Shown here: piece after piece, positions 43,552-52,419 of the stretch
Numbering within the stretch: position 1 is the first letter of the stretch
Layout: each line of letters starts with the position of its first letter
Assembly (NCBI RefSeq): GCF_016862075.1
Contig: NZ_BOMG01000094.1
Location: 62,001-126,000, forward strand
DNA from: Actinoplanes couchii
GTDB lineage: Bacteria > Actinomycetota > Actinomycetes > Mycobacteriales > Micromonosporaceae
Length of the DNA: 64,000 nt
Direction of reading: 5' to 3'
Made by a program: the position numbers and the translations under genes
The notes under the pieces: generated by a model
The model's database searches: none
Told to the model about the DNA's origin: nothing
What the model saw: the letters and a program-made list of their open reading frames with translations, nothing else

Positions 43552-43800
43552 GAGAAGGGAGAGAGGAAGGGCGGCCCGGCACGTGAGGAGGGAAAGGGGA
43601 GGTGCGTGCTCGCCGTCCGAAGGGGAGAAGGGGCGCGCGGTGGGCGAGGAAGGAGAAGACGGCCTCGCGTCCGAGGAGGGAAAAAGGCCGCGCGGTGGGC
43701 GAGCAGGGAGAAGGGCCGCGCGGTGGGTGGGGAGGGAAAGGACGGCCCGGTGTCCGACGAGGGAAAGGCCGAGGACCAGACGGGATGGCCGGGAGGCTGG
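43552..43800. repeat. purine-rich degenerate repeat tract
   Basis: A 250-bp non-coding stretch whose plus strand is strikingly G/A-rich. Imperfect units contain GCGCGGTGGGCGAG followed by GGGAGAAGG-type runs (near 43630, 43685, 43717), and CGTCCGAGGAGGGAAA variants (near 43665 and 43755). Frames through it give only low-complexity Arg/Gly/Glu peptides with no start context. It separates the exporter operon from the convergent gene at 43880. Confidence 0.75.
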
Positions 43801-43844
43801 AGAAGGGGGATGTTGGGCGGATCTTCAGGGATGGAACGGGCTTA

Positions 43845-43874
43845 CCGGTGCCCGGCTGGAGTGCCGGGCACCGG
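43845..43874. terminator. terminator of the sensor-domain gene
   Basis: Perfect 12-bp stem CCGGTGCCCGGC / GCCGGGCACCGG with a 6-base loop, starting 6 bp beyond the stop of the minus-strand gene at 43880. Confidence 0.82.
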
Positions 43875-43879
43875 GGGGA

Positions 43880-44536
43880 TCACACGGTTTGCTTGATCTT
43901 TGCGACGCCGGCGGTTACGGCTGCGGTCAAGGCGGCGCTGTCGGCTGCCTCGGCGGTGAAGGTGGCCAGGACGTCGCCGTGCGAGACCGCTACGGTGATC
44001 ATCTTCTCGACCGGTTCCTTCTCCTGCGCGATCGTCACCACGAAACCGACCGCGGGTGCGCCCACCTGCGGGACCTCCCACTTGGAGTAGGTGACGTTCT
44101 TGGTGACGGCCGGGCATTTCTCCAGGACGGTCTGGTGGCGCTTGATGTGGTCGGCGGCGGCCTTCGCGCCGACCGCGTTGATCGCCTCGGTGATGACCGT
44201 GCCCTCCTTGCCGCCCTTCTGGAAGGAGACTGTCACCGATCCGCCGAGGCTGTCGACGAATTTCGGTGCGGCGTCCTTGCACGGGTCGGCGACGGCCTCC
44301 GGGACGACCGACGTGGCCACGACCATCCGGCTGTGGAACGTGAAACCGGTCGGCGCCTGGGCCGGGGTGAGCAGCGCTTGCTCCAGCTTCTCGACGGTGG
44401 GAGCGACGGCATTCCCGGCGGCGGGAGCGGCGGCATTCCCGGCGGTGGGAGTGCCGGCCATGGCGGGTGTGGCGGTCAGTGCGAGGGTCGGCATGGTCAA
44501 CGCGATCGACAGAACAGCTGCGATTCGTTTACTCAT
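43880..44536 (-). CDS. secreted PknH-sensor-like protein
   Basis: 218 residues with a signal peptide (MSKRIAAVLSIALTMPTLAL to TPAMAG) and an Ala/Gly/Pro spacer containing a short TAGNAAAPAAGNA repeat. The domain of about 170 residues resembles extracytoplasmic PknH-type sensor domains (LEQALLTPAQAPTGFTFH, AKAAADHIKRHQTVLEKCP). Two Cys (ADPCKDAA, LEKCPAV) probably pair. There is no lipobox and no kinase attached. It may bind ligands at the envelope. The exact role is unknown. Confidence 0.75.
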   Translation of the reverse strand: MSKRIAAVLSIALTMPTLALTATPAMAGTPTAGNAAAPAAGNAVAPTVEKLEQALLTPAQAPTGFTFHSRMVVATSVVPEAVADPCKDAAPKFVDSLGGSVTVSFQKGGKEGTVITEAINAVGAKAAADHIKRHQTVLEKCPAVTKNVTYSKWEVPQVGAPAVGFVVTIAQEKEPVEKMITVAVSHGDVLATFTAEAADSAALTAAVTAGVAKIKQTV

Positions 44537-44607
44537 GCCGTCACCATATGACGCCAGAAGTCCGATTTTTCCGACAAAACGCGCCACCTGCGAGTGAACG
44601 GCGGCGG

Positions 44608-45633
44608 TTACGGCAACCCGGCGAGACTGTCCTTGCGCAGGAACCCGGCCATGTAGTTGACGACCCCGAGGACCAGCGCGCCGATCCCCGCGTACAGCGC
44701 CAACGTCAGCAACGGCATCCCGAGCGGCGCGTCCGGAAAGTAGAGCACCCGTCTCAGCAGGGTGGCCCCGGCGCCGGGCGGCAGCGCCTGCCCGAAGTCG
44801 TGCCAGAACACCGGCATCAGCGGCCCGGCGGTGGCGGCCCCGCTGATCGGCGCCCCGATCAGGAAGTAGAGCAGCCCACCGACGGCAGCGCCGGCCGACC
44901 CGACCAGGGACACCAGCGCGCTGGTGGACGCGGTAGCGGCCAGGTTGATCAGGGCGAGACTGAGGGTCAGGTGGACGAAGTCGACGTGGGTGCCGACACC
45001 GAAGCCGCGGGCCAGCCCGGAGATTCCGGCGCCCACGCACAACGCGTACAGGACGAGGAAGAGCAGTGGAAGTTCGCCGCGGGCCCACTTGGCTCGGTAG
45101 CGCGGCACCAGCCGGCCGAGGCCGATCGATCCGATGGTGCCGCCGAGGATCACCACCTGGAGCATCACCCCGAGTCCGCCGCCGGCCGAGTCGCCGGACG
45201 GCAGGGGAGTGGCCTCGGTGATCACCGGGGTGGTGGTGCCGGCGAAGGCCTTGGTGACCAGCGCGGTCAGGGTGGCCGCCACCTGCGGGGACGCCGCGGT
45301 GGACTTGAGCAGTTCCACGCCGGTGTCGGTGACGATCAGCGCGCCGTAGACGTCGAGCCGGGCGATCCCGGTCAGGGCGGCGTCCCGGCTGTCGTAGTCG
45401 GTGATCCGCAGAGCCGCACCGGCCTGGGTGGCCAGGGCGGTCCGGGTGGTCTCGGCGCCGACGTAACCGACCGGGATGTGATGCGCGGACGGGGCGTGCG
45501 AGATGCTCAGCAGGGTCGCCCCGAGCAGCCCCACGACGGAGACGCCGAGGACGGCGAGCACGAGGGCCCGTACCCAGAAATGGTGTTCGCGTTTCCGCTC
45601 CTCGGCGGCCGGCAGTTCCGCCTCGGTCTCCAT
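44608..45633 (-). CDS. YhgE/ABC-2-like membrane protein
   Basis: 341 residues. A polar N-terminus (METEAELPAAEERKREHHFW) leads to helix 1, then an extracytoplasmic region of about 120 residues (AHHIPVGYVGAETTRTALAT), then five to six C-terminal helices. This matches YhgE/Pip or DUF3533-like ABC-2 permeases without an ATPase. PLMPVFWHDFGQALPPGAGA is a typical late stretch of that group. The substrate is unknown. Same strand as the 43880 gene, with 71 bp between. Confidence 0.78.
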   Translation of the reverse strand: METEAELPAAEERKREHHFWVRALVLAVLGVSVVGLLGATLLSISHAPSAHHIPVGYVGAETTRTALATQAGAALRITDYDSRDAALTGIARLDVYGALIVTDTGVELLKSTAASPQVAATLTALVTKAFAGTTTPVITEATPLPSGDSAGGGLGVMLQVVILGGTIGSIGLGRLVPRYRAKWARGELPLLFLVLYALCVGAGISGLARGFGVGTHVDFVHLTLSLALINLAATASTSALVSLVGSAGAAVGGLLYFLIGAPISGAATAGPLMPVFWHDFGQALPPGAGATLLRRVLYFPDAPLGMPLLTLALYAGIGALVLGVVNYMAGFLRKDSLAGLP

Positions 45634-45720
45634 GAACCCGATGTTTCCAGACGAACCGAGAGTTTTTCGGCTAATCGGGTGATCGGGGAGGAGAACCGAG
45701 GCGGCTGCTCGGGCGTCCGG

Positions 45721-45894
45721 TCAGGACTTGAAGACGTCCTTGATCTTCTCGCCGGCCTGCTTGAGGTTCGCGGAGCTCTGGTCGGCCTTGCCTTCGGCTT
45801 CCAGGCGCTCGTCGTCGGTCGCCTTGCCGACGCCCTCCTTCACCTTGCCGCCGACCTCTTCAGCCTTGTTGTCGACCTTGTCATCGAAAGCCAT
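45721..45894 (-). CDS. CsbD-family stress protein
   Basis: 57-residue, highly charged, helix-forming protein: FDDKVDNKAEEVGGKVKEG then ATDDERLEAEGKADQ and a terminal EKIKDVFKS. This is the CsbD family, induced by general stress in Bacillus; its function is unknown. The ATG at 45894 has GGAGGTGAATCC directly upstream, which decides the start over the longer ORF. Confidence 0.93.
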   Translation of the reverse strand: MAFDDKVDNKAEEVGGKVKEGVGKATDDERLEAEGKADQSSANLKQAGEKIKDVFKS

Positions 45895-46091
45895 CGGATT
45901 CACCTCCACGTCGGGTACGACCGTGTCAGTACCCGTCCGGCGCTTTCCCAACCAGGCGCGCCCGGACACCGTCGAATTCCGGCCCGGTGAGGCCCGGACC
46001 ACCGCGCCGAACCCGGTGGACCGCCCGTCCGTGGTCGGCAGCCCACCCGGATACCGCACGTTCACACAACCGTCCCAGGACAGGTCCCGGG

Positions 46092-47126
46092 TCATTCTTT
46101 GGAGACCTTCAGCGAGCCCAGCCCCGCCTCGGCGTCGATGTCCAGGCCGGGGCGTTTCTCCCAGTCGCCGGTCTTGATGGTCAGGCCCTCACCGACGCCG
46201 CCCTTGTCCTGGCCGTAGAGGTTGACCTCGCCGCCGCCGCTGGTGAACTCGATCTGCACCGGTACCTCGTCGGCGGTGGTGATCCGCCACTTGTTGACAC
46301 CGCCGGCCATCAGGATCGGCAGCGTGCCGTCCAGATTGCCGAGCTTGATGTCGATGTTCGTCGCGCCGCCGATCAGGTCGATGTCGCCGACCGTGCCGCT
46401 GCCCATGTCGAAGACGCCGGTCTCCACGCCTGCCGTCATCCGCAGCCGCCAGACGATGTCCCGGCTGAGCACCACGTCGACCCGTCCGGAGCCCTTCTTG
46501 GCGCCGGCCGGTTTCGCGCTGACCTTGAGGGTGTCCTCGTCGAACGACGCGTTCACCGTCAGGCCGGAGTCCTTCGGGGTGGTGACCCGGAAGTTCTCCC
46601 CGTCCAGGTCGGCGGTCCGCAGGTTCAGCAGCTTGACCCCGCTGACCAGGTCGAACTTGGCGGCGGTGACCACCGCGGCCGGTGGACTGGGCGGCGGTGC
46701 CGTGGTGGCGCCGGCACCCGGTTCGCCGGTCGGCTCACCGGTTGGCTCACCGGTCGGCTCGGCGCTCTCGACGACCTCCGGGGATCCGGGGGCCGCCGTG
46801 TTCTGCCGTTCCCCGTCGTCGCCCGGGCGCATCAGCAGCAGGGTGCCGACCGCGATCGCGCCGGCCAGCAGTCCGACCAGGACGGCCGCCGGTTTCCCAC
46901 GACGCGACCGCGGCTTGTCGAAGGCCGGTGGGTCGTCGGCGAACTCCGGCCGGGCCGGTGTCGCGTCCGGCCAGTAGTCGGCGATGTTGGGCATGTTGAC
47001 CGGCGCGGACGCGTCGCCCGCGGCGGGGTCGAACTCCGATCCGGCCACGGGTTCCGCGTGCCCCGGCACGTACCCGCCTATCCGTAGTCCAGGGCGCTCG
47101 CCCTCGGCGCCGTTACGCTCCATCAC
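46092..47126 (-). CDS. single-pass membrane protein with DUF4097-like beta-helix domain
   Basis: 344 residues. A cytoplasmic N-terminus of about 80 residues is rich in Pro/Asp. One helix (AAVLVGLLAGAIAVGTLLLM) follows, then a spacer with a (EPTG)3 repeat. The extracytoplasmic domain (about 155-344) of repeated short beta strands (SGVKLLNLRTADLDGENFRV, GGATNIDIKLGNLDGTLPIL) resembles DUF4097/adhesin-type beta-helices. The function is unknown. It may act in surface adhesion or sensing. Confidence 0.75.
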   Translation of the reverse strand: MMERNGAEGERPGLRIGGYVPGHAEPVAGSEFDPAAGDASAPVNMPNIADYWPDATPARPEFADDPPAFDKPRSRRGKPAAVLVGLLAGAIAVGTLLLMRPGDDGERQNTAAPGSPEVVESAEPTGEPTGEPTGEPGAGATTAPPPSPPAAVVTAAKFDLVSGVKLLNLRTADLDGENFRVTTPKDSGLTVNASFDEDTLKVSAKPAGAKKGSGRVDVVLSRDIVWRLRMTAGVETGVFDMGSGTVGDIDLIGGATNIDIKLGNLDGTLPILMAGGVNKWRITTADEVPVQIEFTSGGGEVNLYGQDKGGVGEGLTIKTGDWEKRPGLDIDAEAGLGSLKVSKE

Positions 47127-47207
47127 ACCCGTCTCCCACTGGCCCCTCGATGTGATTCCCCGTGCAAGATACGGACACGCTGCGTGGGGAGTTCAATCGG
47201 CAATGAA

Positions 47208-47828
47208 TCAAGTACCCAGAGTTGCCGCGGGTTTCGGCCGCCGCAGCCGGTCGATGCCGATCAGAGCCGCCCCCAGCAGCAGAAAACCCACGACCAGAAG
47301 CAATACCCACAGACCCACACCGGGCCATCCCTGGTACGTGGGATCAAGGAACCCGTACGGATAGCGATAACCCGGGAACAGTGCGCCCCGGCCCAGCACG
47401 ATCGCCGCGTACCCGAGCGGGAAGGCCGCCCACCCGGCCAGATCACGCCACTGGCTCGCCCCGAACGGCCGGAACACCGCCCAGTCGAACACCACCATCG
47501 CCGGCAGCACGTAGTGCACCAGGAACGAGGAGAGGTCCCCGGCCGTCTCCAGCGGGAACGGGCTGCTCCCGCCGGCCAGCAGGAAGTGCAGCACCAAGCC
47601 GGCCAGCAGGATCCACGACATCACCGCGCCCCGCAGTCGCGGCGCCGCCACCTCGGTGGTGACCCTCCGGTGCATCCAGTAGAGGACACCCGAGTAGTAG
47701 ACGACCACCGCGATCGAGCTCTGCGTGGTGAAGGCGAGAATCGAGTACTCGGCGCTGTAGAGTCCGACGACTCCGGACAGCACGATGAGGACCCGCCACC
47801 ACCACTGTGGACTGGCGTGAATGCGCAT
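47208..47828 (-). CDS. Pr6Pr-family membrane protein
   Basis: 206 residues with six to seven helices. The conserved features SSIAVVVYYSGVLYWMHRR, FLVHYVLPAMVVFDWAVF and GYRYPYGFLDPTYQGWPGVG mark the Pr6Pr / FAR-17a-like group. The activity of these proteins is not established; lipid or fatty-acid metabolism is sometimes proposed. It stands alone, divergent from the CPBP protease gene. Confidence 0.85.
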   Translation of the reverse strand: MRIHASPQWWWRVLIVLSGVVGLYSAEYSILAFTTQSSIAVVVYYSGVLYWMHRRVTTEVAAPRLRGAVMSWILLAGLVLHFLLAGGSSPFPLETAGDLSSFLVHYVLPAMVVFDWAVFRPFGASQWRDLAGWAAFPLGYAAIVLGRGALFPGYRYPYGFLDPTYQGWPGVGLWVLLLVVGFLLLGAALIGIDRLRRPKPAATLGT

Positions 47829-47967
47829 GGCTGATCGTACTGTCCCCCGATTTGCGGCCGCCGATACCCCGAGCGACTTACACGTTTCGTACGGTCACGA
47901 GTTGTACGTCACAGGCTGATGCATTTGTGTGATTTGGCGTACCGTAATCGGATAGGGTCTTGTCCTC

Positions 47968-48681
47968 GTGCCCCTTTCCCGTTCCCGGCTGACCCTGGTC
48001 TTCGGCGCCGTCCTGGTGATCCTGATCGCGGTCAACGTCGCCAACAAGTTCGGCCCCTCCGGCACCGGCCTGGTCGCCGGTCCGCTGGTCGCGCTGCTCC
48101 TGATCCTGGTCGGCCGCCGAGCCGGTCTCACCTGGCACGACCTGGGCCTGTCCCGCCGCACCCTGCTGCCCGGCCTGAAGTACGCGGTCGGCGCGGTCGT
48201 GGTGGTGGCCGCCGTCTACGCGATCGGGGCGGCGATCCCGTTCACCCGGCCCGCGTTCCAGGACGTCCGCTACCACCTGCACCTGAGCGCCGCCCTGCTG
48301 GCCGCGTTCGTGGTGGTCCCGCTCGGCACCGTGCTGCTGGAGGAGGTGGCGTTCCGGGGTGTGCTGATGGGCCTGGTCAACCGGCACCGCGGCGCGGTCT
48401 GGGCCAGCATCGTCTCGTCGGTCCTGTTCGGCCTCTGGCACATCCTGCCGTCGCTGCGCCTCAACCAGGCCAACGGCGCGGTCGGCGCGACCTTCGGCAC
48501 CGGGCTGACCGGCCAGGTGCTGGCGGTCGCGGGGGCGGTCGCATTCACCGCCCTGGCCGGGCTGCTGCTGTGCGAGCTGCGCCGGCGCAGCGGAAGCCTG
48601 CTCGCGGCGGCGGCCCTGCACTGGGCCACCAACGGTCTCGGCTTGCTGATCACCGCCGGTCTCGCCGCCCAGATGACCTGA
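47968..48681 (+). CDS. CPBP (CAAX-like) intramembrane glutamic protease
   Basis: 237 residues with about seven helices. The Abi/CPBP motifs are complete: LLEEVAFRG (EExxxR), FGLWH (FxxxH) and HWATNGLG (HxxxN/G). These enzymes cleave within the membrane; bacterial members often protect against bacteriocins or process signals. GTG start at 47968. Its upstream gap (47829-47967) holds a -10-like TAGGGT but no clear operator. Confidence 0.9.
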   Translation: MPLSRSRLTLVFGAVLVILIAVNVANKFGPSGTGLVAGPLVALLLILVGRRAGLTWHDLGLSRRTLLPGLKYAVGAVVVVAAVYAIGAAIPFTRPAFQDVRYHLHLSAALLAAFVVVPLGTVLLEEVAFRGVLMGLVNRHRGAVWASIVSSVLFGLWHILPSLRLNQANGAVGATFGTGLTGQVLAVAGAVAFTALAGLLLCELRRRSGSLLAAAALHWATNGLGLLITAGLAAQMT

Positions 48682-48797
48682 CGTCCTGTCGGCCCAGGTG
48701 CGGGTAGGCGGCCCACTGGCTGGGCAGTTCCGGTCGCCGCCGCCGGGCAACCGCATCGCGGCCAGTTCGGCGACGGTCAGCCGATCCGCCGACCGGG

Positions 48798-49379
48798 TCA
48801 GGGAGCGGGCGCGAGCACCCAAACGACCTCGCACGGGCCGTCGGTGGCGGCGTTGGACCAGGTGTGCGGCTCGCGGCCGGGGAACGTGAAGGCGTCACCG
48901 GCGCCCAGCAGCACCGTGTCGGCGGACAGCCGCAACTCCAGGCTGCCACGGATCACGTAGACGAACTCGACCTCGCAGTCGAGCGTGTACAGCTCGTCGC
49001 CGCCGCTGCCACCCGGTTCGACGATCGAGTGGATGACCTGCAGGTGGCTCTGGGTGCCGGGGGTGAGCAGCAGTTCGCCGACCTTGCTGCCGCCGAAGTT
49101 GATCGGGCGGCCCTCGCCGGCCCGGACCAGCGACGTGGCGGGTGGTTCGAACAGCTCGCCGACCCGGATGCCGAGCACCTCGCAGATCGACACCAGGGAC
49201 GCCACCGAGGGGGAGACCTCGTCGCGCTCGAGGCGGCTGATGAACCCCTTGTTGAGGCTCGACGCGTCGGCGACCTGCTGCAACGTGAGCGATCGGGCCT
49301 GCCGGGCGGCCCGCAGCCGCCCACCGATCGCGGCACCGGCGGCCGGCGGCTGGGCCACCCGTCGTACCTGCCCTGCCAT
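48798..49379 (-). CDS. XRE-cupin transcriptional regulator
   Basis: 193 residues. N-terminal HTH (about 15-70): IGGRLRAARQARSLTLQQVA, SLNKGFISRLERDEVSPSV. C-terminal cupin (about 105-190): HSIVEPGGSGGDELYTL and FTFPGREPHTWSNA. Such regulators sense small ligands, often polyamines or amino-acid derivatives, and control the neighbouring catabolic operon. The ATG at 49379 has GGAGGAG upstream; the longer frame is not needed. It is divergent from the NCS1 permease. Confidence 0.92.
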   Translation of the reverse strand: MAGQVRRVAQPPAAGAAIGGRLRAARQARSLTLQQVADASSLNKGFISRLERDEVSPSVASLVSICEVLGIRVGELFEPPATSLVRAGEGRPINFGGSKVGELLLTPGTQSHLQVIHSIVEPGGSGGDELYTLDCEVEFVYVIRGSLELRLSADTVLLGAGDAFTFPGREPHTWSNAATDGPCEVVWVLAPAP

Positions 49380-49460
49380 GAACTCCTCCAGCCGCTTCGT
49401 GTTCCGCCGACATTCTCTCGTGTCTGCCCGTCGTGTGGAGCGCCGGGGTGTTAATTCCAA

Positions 49461-49474
49461 GCAACAAAGGTTGC
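49461..49474. promoter_or_regulatory. operator candidate GCAAC-AAAG-GTTGC
   Basis: Inverted repeat with perfect 5-bp arms and a 4-bp spacer in the 152-bp gap between the XRE-cupin regulator and the permease. GCAACAAAGNTTGC-type dyads are typical of this regulator family, so autoregulation plus operon control is likely. Confidence 0.6.
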
Positions 49475-49531
49475 GTGACAGGAAACTCGGCCCTAGTGTC
49501 GCCGCATCAGGTCTCACCTAAGGAACCAGCC

Positions 49532-51067
49532 ATGACCGATAGTCAGCCCGCGATAGCGCGGCCCAAGGTCACCGAGGTCGAGCAGCACGGCATCGACACC
49601 ATTCCGGCGTCGCACCGGCACTCCCGGCCCATCGACCTGTTCCGCATCCAGTTCGGCGGCACGAACACGTTCGCCACCGTCATCCTCGGCACCTTCCCGA
49701 TCCTGCTCGGCCTGAACCTGTGGCAGGCCGTCGCGGCCACCCTCACCGGCGTGGTCGTGGGCACCCTGTTCCTCGCTCCGATGGGCCTGTTCGGGCCGCT
49801 GACCGGCACCAACAACGCGGTCGCCTCGGGCGCCCACTTCGGCGTACGCGGCCGGATCGTCGGTTCGTTCCTGTCCCTGCTGACCGCCATCGCGTTCTAC
49901 TCGATCTCGGTCTGGGTCAGCGGCGACGCCGTGGTCGGCGCCCTGGTCCGGCTGGCCGGCGTGCCCGACTCCGACCTGCTGCGCGCCGTCGTCTACGCGC
50001 TGCTCGGCGCGATCGTCATCGTCGTGGTCATCTACGGCTACGCGTTCATGCTGCTGGTCAACAAGATCGTGGTGTTCGGCAACACCGCGCTGATGCTGCT
50101 CGGCATCGTCGCGCTCGGCGGGAACATCGACCTGGGCTACAACCCCGGCCCGGACGCGTACGCCCTCGGCTCCTTCTGGCCGACCTTCGTGCTGTCCGCC
50201 CTGATCGTGATGGGCAACCCGATCTCGTTCGGCGCGTTCCTCGGCGACTGGTCGCGGTACATCCCGGCCGGCACCAAGCCGTCCCGGGTGCTCGGCGCCA
50301 CCTTCGCCGCCCAGGCCGGCAGCCTGGTCCCGTTCATGTTCGGCGTCTTCACCACCACCCTGGTCGCCGATCAGGCCGACTACATCATCGCCCTGATCAA
50401 CGTCTCGCCCGCCTGGTACGCGCTGCTGCTGATCGTGGTCGCGTTCCTGGGTGGTCTGTCCACCGGCATCACCGCCCTGTACGGCACCGGCCTGGACTTC
50501 TCCTCGGTCTTCCCGCGCCTCAACCGGGTCAAGGCGTCGCTGTTCATCGGCGCGCTCGCGTTCGTCTTCATCCTCGTCGGCCGGCTCGCCTTCGACCTGC
50601 TGGCCAGCGTGAACGCGTTCGTCGGCGCGATCGTCATCTGCACCACCCCGTGGATGGTGATCATGACGATCGGGTACTTCGTCCGCCGCGGCCACTACCG
50701 GGAAGCCGACCTTCAGGTGTTCAACCAGGGCCGGGAGGGTGGCGCCTACTGGTTCGACAAGGGCGTCAACTGGCGCGGCATGGCCGCCTGGATCCCGGCC
50801 GCGATCGCCGGCCTGCTGTTCGCCAACTATCCGCCGCTGATCCAGGGCCCGTTCAAGGACGCCGCCGGGGGAGTGGACATCAGCCTGCTCGTCTCGATCG
50901 GCACCGCCGCGGTCCTCTACCTGGGCCTGCTCTTCCTGAAGCCGGAACCCCGGTATGTCTTCGGCCCCGAGGGCGCCCGTCTCGTCCCCTCGAAGGAAGA
51001 GCCGCTGCCGGACGTCGTCGACGACCACAAAGCCTCCGAGCACCGCATCAAGACCCGTACCAGCTAA
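49532..51067 (+). CDS. NCS1-family permease (cytosine/purine/allantoin type)
   Basis: 511 residues with 12 helices. NCS1 hallmarks: HGIDTIPASHRHSRPIDLF, FRIQFGGTNTFATVILG, GPLTGTNNAVASGAHFGVRG and GDWSRYIPAGTKPS. The N-terminal signature and central GAFLGDWSRY resemble cytosine-permease-like proteins that sit beside ureohydrolases. Probable substrates are a guanidino compound or nucleobase, to be fed to the next enzyme. The ATG at 49532 has AAGGAA 7 bases upstream. The ureohydrolase follows after 9 bp. Confidence 0.92.
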   Translation: MTDSQPAIARPKVTEVEQHGIDTIPASHRHSRPIDLFRIQFGGTNTFATVILGTFPILLGLNLWQAVAATLTGVVVGTLFLAPMGLFGPLTGTNNAVASGAHFGVRGRIVGSFLSLLTAIAFYSISVWVSGDAVVGALVRLAGVPDSDLLRAVVYALLGAIVIVVVIYGYAFMLLVNKIVVFGNTALMLLGIVALGGNIDLGYNPGPDAYALGSFWPTFVLSALIVMGNPISFGAFLGDWSRYIPAGTKPSRVLGATFAAQAGSLVPFMFGVFTTTLVADQADYIIALINVSPAWYALLLIVVAFLGGLSTGITALYGTGLDFSSVFPRLNRVKASLFIGALAFVFILVGRLAFDLLASVNAFVGAIVICTTPWMVIMTIGYFVRRGHYREADLQVFNQGREGGAYWFDKGVNWRGMAAWIPAAIAGLLFANYPPLIQGPFKDAAGGVDISLLVSIGTAAVLYLGLLFLKPEPRYVFGPEGARLVPSKEEPLPDVVDDHKASEHRIKTRTS

Positions 51068-51076
51068 GGATTGATC

Positions 51077-52048
51077 TTGTCCGTTCCCCGTATCGTCCAG
51101 GACGGCCGCATCGGCCAGGTCGACGCGACAGTGGTGCCCCGGTTCGCCGGCCCGGCCACCTTCGCCCGGCTGCCCCGCATCGACGAGGTCTCCGACGTCG
51201 ACGTCGCCGTGATCGGCGTGCCGTTCGACGCCGGTGTCTCCTACCGCCCGGGCGCCCGGTTCGGTCCCGCCCACGTCCGTGAGTCCTCGCGCCTGCTGCG
51301 GCCGTACAACCCGGCGGCCGACGTGTCGCCGTTCGCCAGCCAGCAGGTCGTCGACGCCGGTGACCTGGCGGTGAACCCGTTCAGCCTGGACGAGGCGATC
51401 ACGCAGATCGAGGCCGGCGCCCGGTCGATGCTGGAACGGGCCGGGAGGCTGGTCACCATCGGCGGCGACCACACCATCGCCCTGCCGCTGCTGCGGGCCG
51501 TCGCCGCACAGCACGGGCGGGTCGCCGTGGTGCACTTCGACGCGCACCTGGACACCTGGGACACCTACTTCGGGGCCACGCACACCCACGGAACCCCGTT
51601 CCGGCGCGCCTCCGAAGAAGGCCTGATCGACACCTCCGGGTGCCTGCACGTGGGCACCCGGGGGCCGCTCTACTCCTCCCGTGACCTGGTCGAGGACAAG
51701 GAACTGGGCTTCCACGTGGTCCCCAGCGTGGAGATCGACGACCTGGGGGCGCGCGGCATCGCCGAACGCATCCGCGACCGGGTCCAGGACCGCCCGGTCT
51801 ACCTGTCCATCGACATCGACGTGCTCGACCCGGCGTTCGCCCCGGCCACCGGCACCCCCGAGGCCGGCGGCATGACCAGCCGGGAACTGCTCGCCGTGCT
51901 GCGCAGTTTCGGCCAGCTGAACCTGGTCGGCGCGGACGTAGTCGAGGTCGCCCCGGCCTACGACCACGCCGAGATCACCGGGATCGCGGCCGCGCACACC
52001 GTCTACGAGATCCTGTCCGCGCTCGCACCCCGCGAGGAGGCCCCGTGA
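51077..52048 (+). CDS. agmatinase-family ureohydrolase
   Basis: 323-residue Mn-dependent ureohydrolase that releases urea from a guanidino substrate. The metal-ligand motifs are complete: TIGGDHTIALPLL, VVHFDAHLDTWDTYFG and SIDIDVLDPAFAPATGTPE. The EMVE-type end is ADVVEVAPAYD. Agmatine, 4-guanidinobutyrate or guanidinopropionate are all possible. The downstream aldehyde dehydrogenase would favour an amine-to-acid route. The TTG at 51077 is preferred: AAGGA precedes it by 6 bases, while the TTG at 51071 would leave no spacing. Confidence 0.93.
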   Translation: MSVPRIVQDGRIGQVDATVVPRFAGPATFARLPRIDEVSDVDVAVIGVPFDAGVSYRPGARFGPAHVRESSRLLRPYNPAADVSPFASQQVVDAGDLAVNPFSLDEAITQIEAGARSMLERAGRLVTIGGDHTIALPLLRAVAAQHGRVAVVHFDAHLDTWDTYFGATHTHGTPFRRASEEGLIDTSGCLHVGTRGPLYSSRDLVEDKELGFHVVPSVEIDDLGARGIAERIRDRVQDRPVYLSIDIDVLDPAFAPATGTPEAGGMTSRELLAVLRSFGQLNLVGADVVEVAPAYDHAEITGIAAAHTVYEILSALAPREEAP

Positions 52049-52419
52049 CACCCCTGGACGCCGCCCGGCGACTGGTCGCCGCGTTCGCCGCGCACGACAC
52101 CGCCGGCTATTTCGGCTGCTTCGCCGCCGACGCGACGTTCCTGTTCCACACCACACCGGGGCTGTTGCGGTCGCGGTCCGACTACGAGCAGTTGTGGTAC
52201 GGGTGGGAGCGCGACGGATTCCGGGTGCTCTCGTGCGATTCGTCGGACCAGCACGTCCAGGAGTACGGCGACACCGCGATCTTCACCCACCGCGTACGGA
52301 CGACGGTGTTTCTGGAAGGCTCGGAGCAGATCCTCTCCGAACGCGAGACGATCGTCTTCCGCCGCGACGGCGACACCTGGCTCGCCGTGCACGAACACCT
52401 GAGTGGAGATCCCGCGTGA
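52045..52419 (+). CDS. SnoaL/NTF2-like small protein
   Basis: 124 residues of the SnoaL-like/NTF2 fold: AARRLVAAFAAHDTAGYFGC at the first helix and strand, RETIVFRRDGDTWLAVHEHL at the end. The fold often serves isomerases or ligand carriers. Its chemical role here is unknown, but both ends overlap neighbours (GTGA overlaps with the ureohydrolase stop and with the dehydrogenase start), so it is an obligate part of the operon. Confidence 0.88.
   Translation: MTPLDAARRLVAAFAAHDTAGYFGCFAADATFLFHTTPGLLRSRSDYEQLWYGWERDGFRVLSCDSSDQHVQEYGDTAIFTHRVRTTVFLEGSEQILSERETIVFRRDGDTWLAVHEHLSGDPA

Noticed and set aside
43552..43800. CRISPR array
   Set aside because: The units are degenerate, without constant spacer length, and no cas gene is present.
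43602..44090. ORFs through the purine-rich tract
   Set aside because: They give only low-complexity Arg/Gly/Lys peptides, then read antisense through the secreted PknH-like gene, which has normal codon bias on the other strand.
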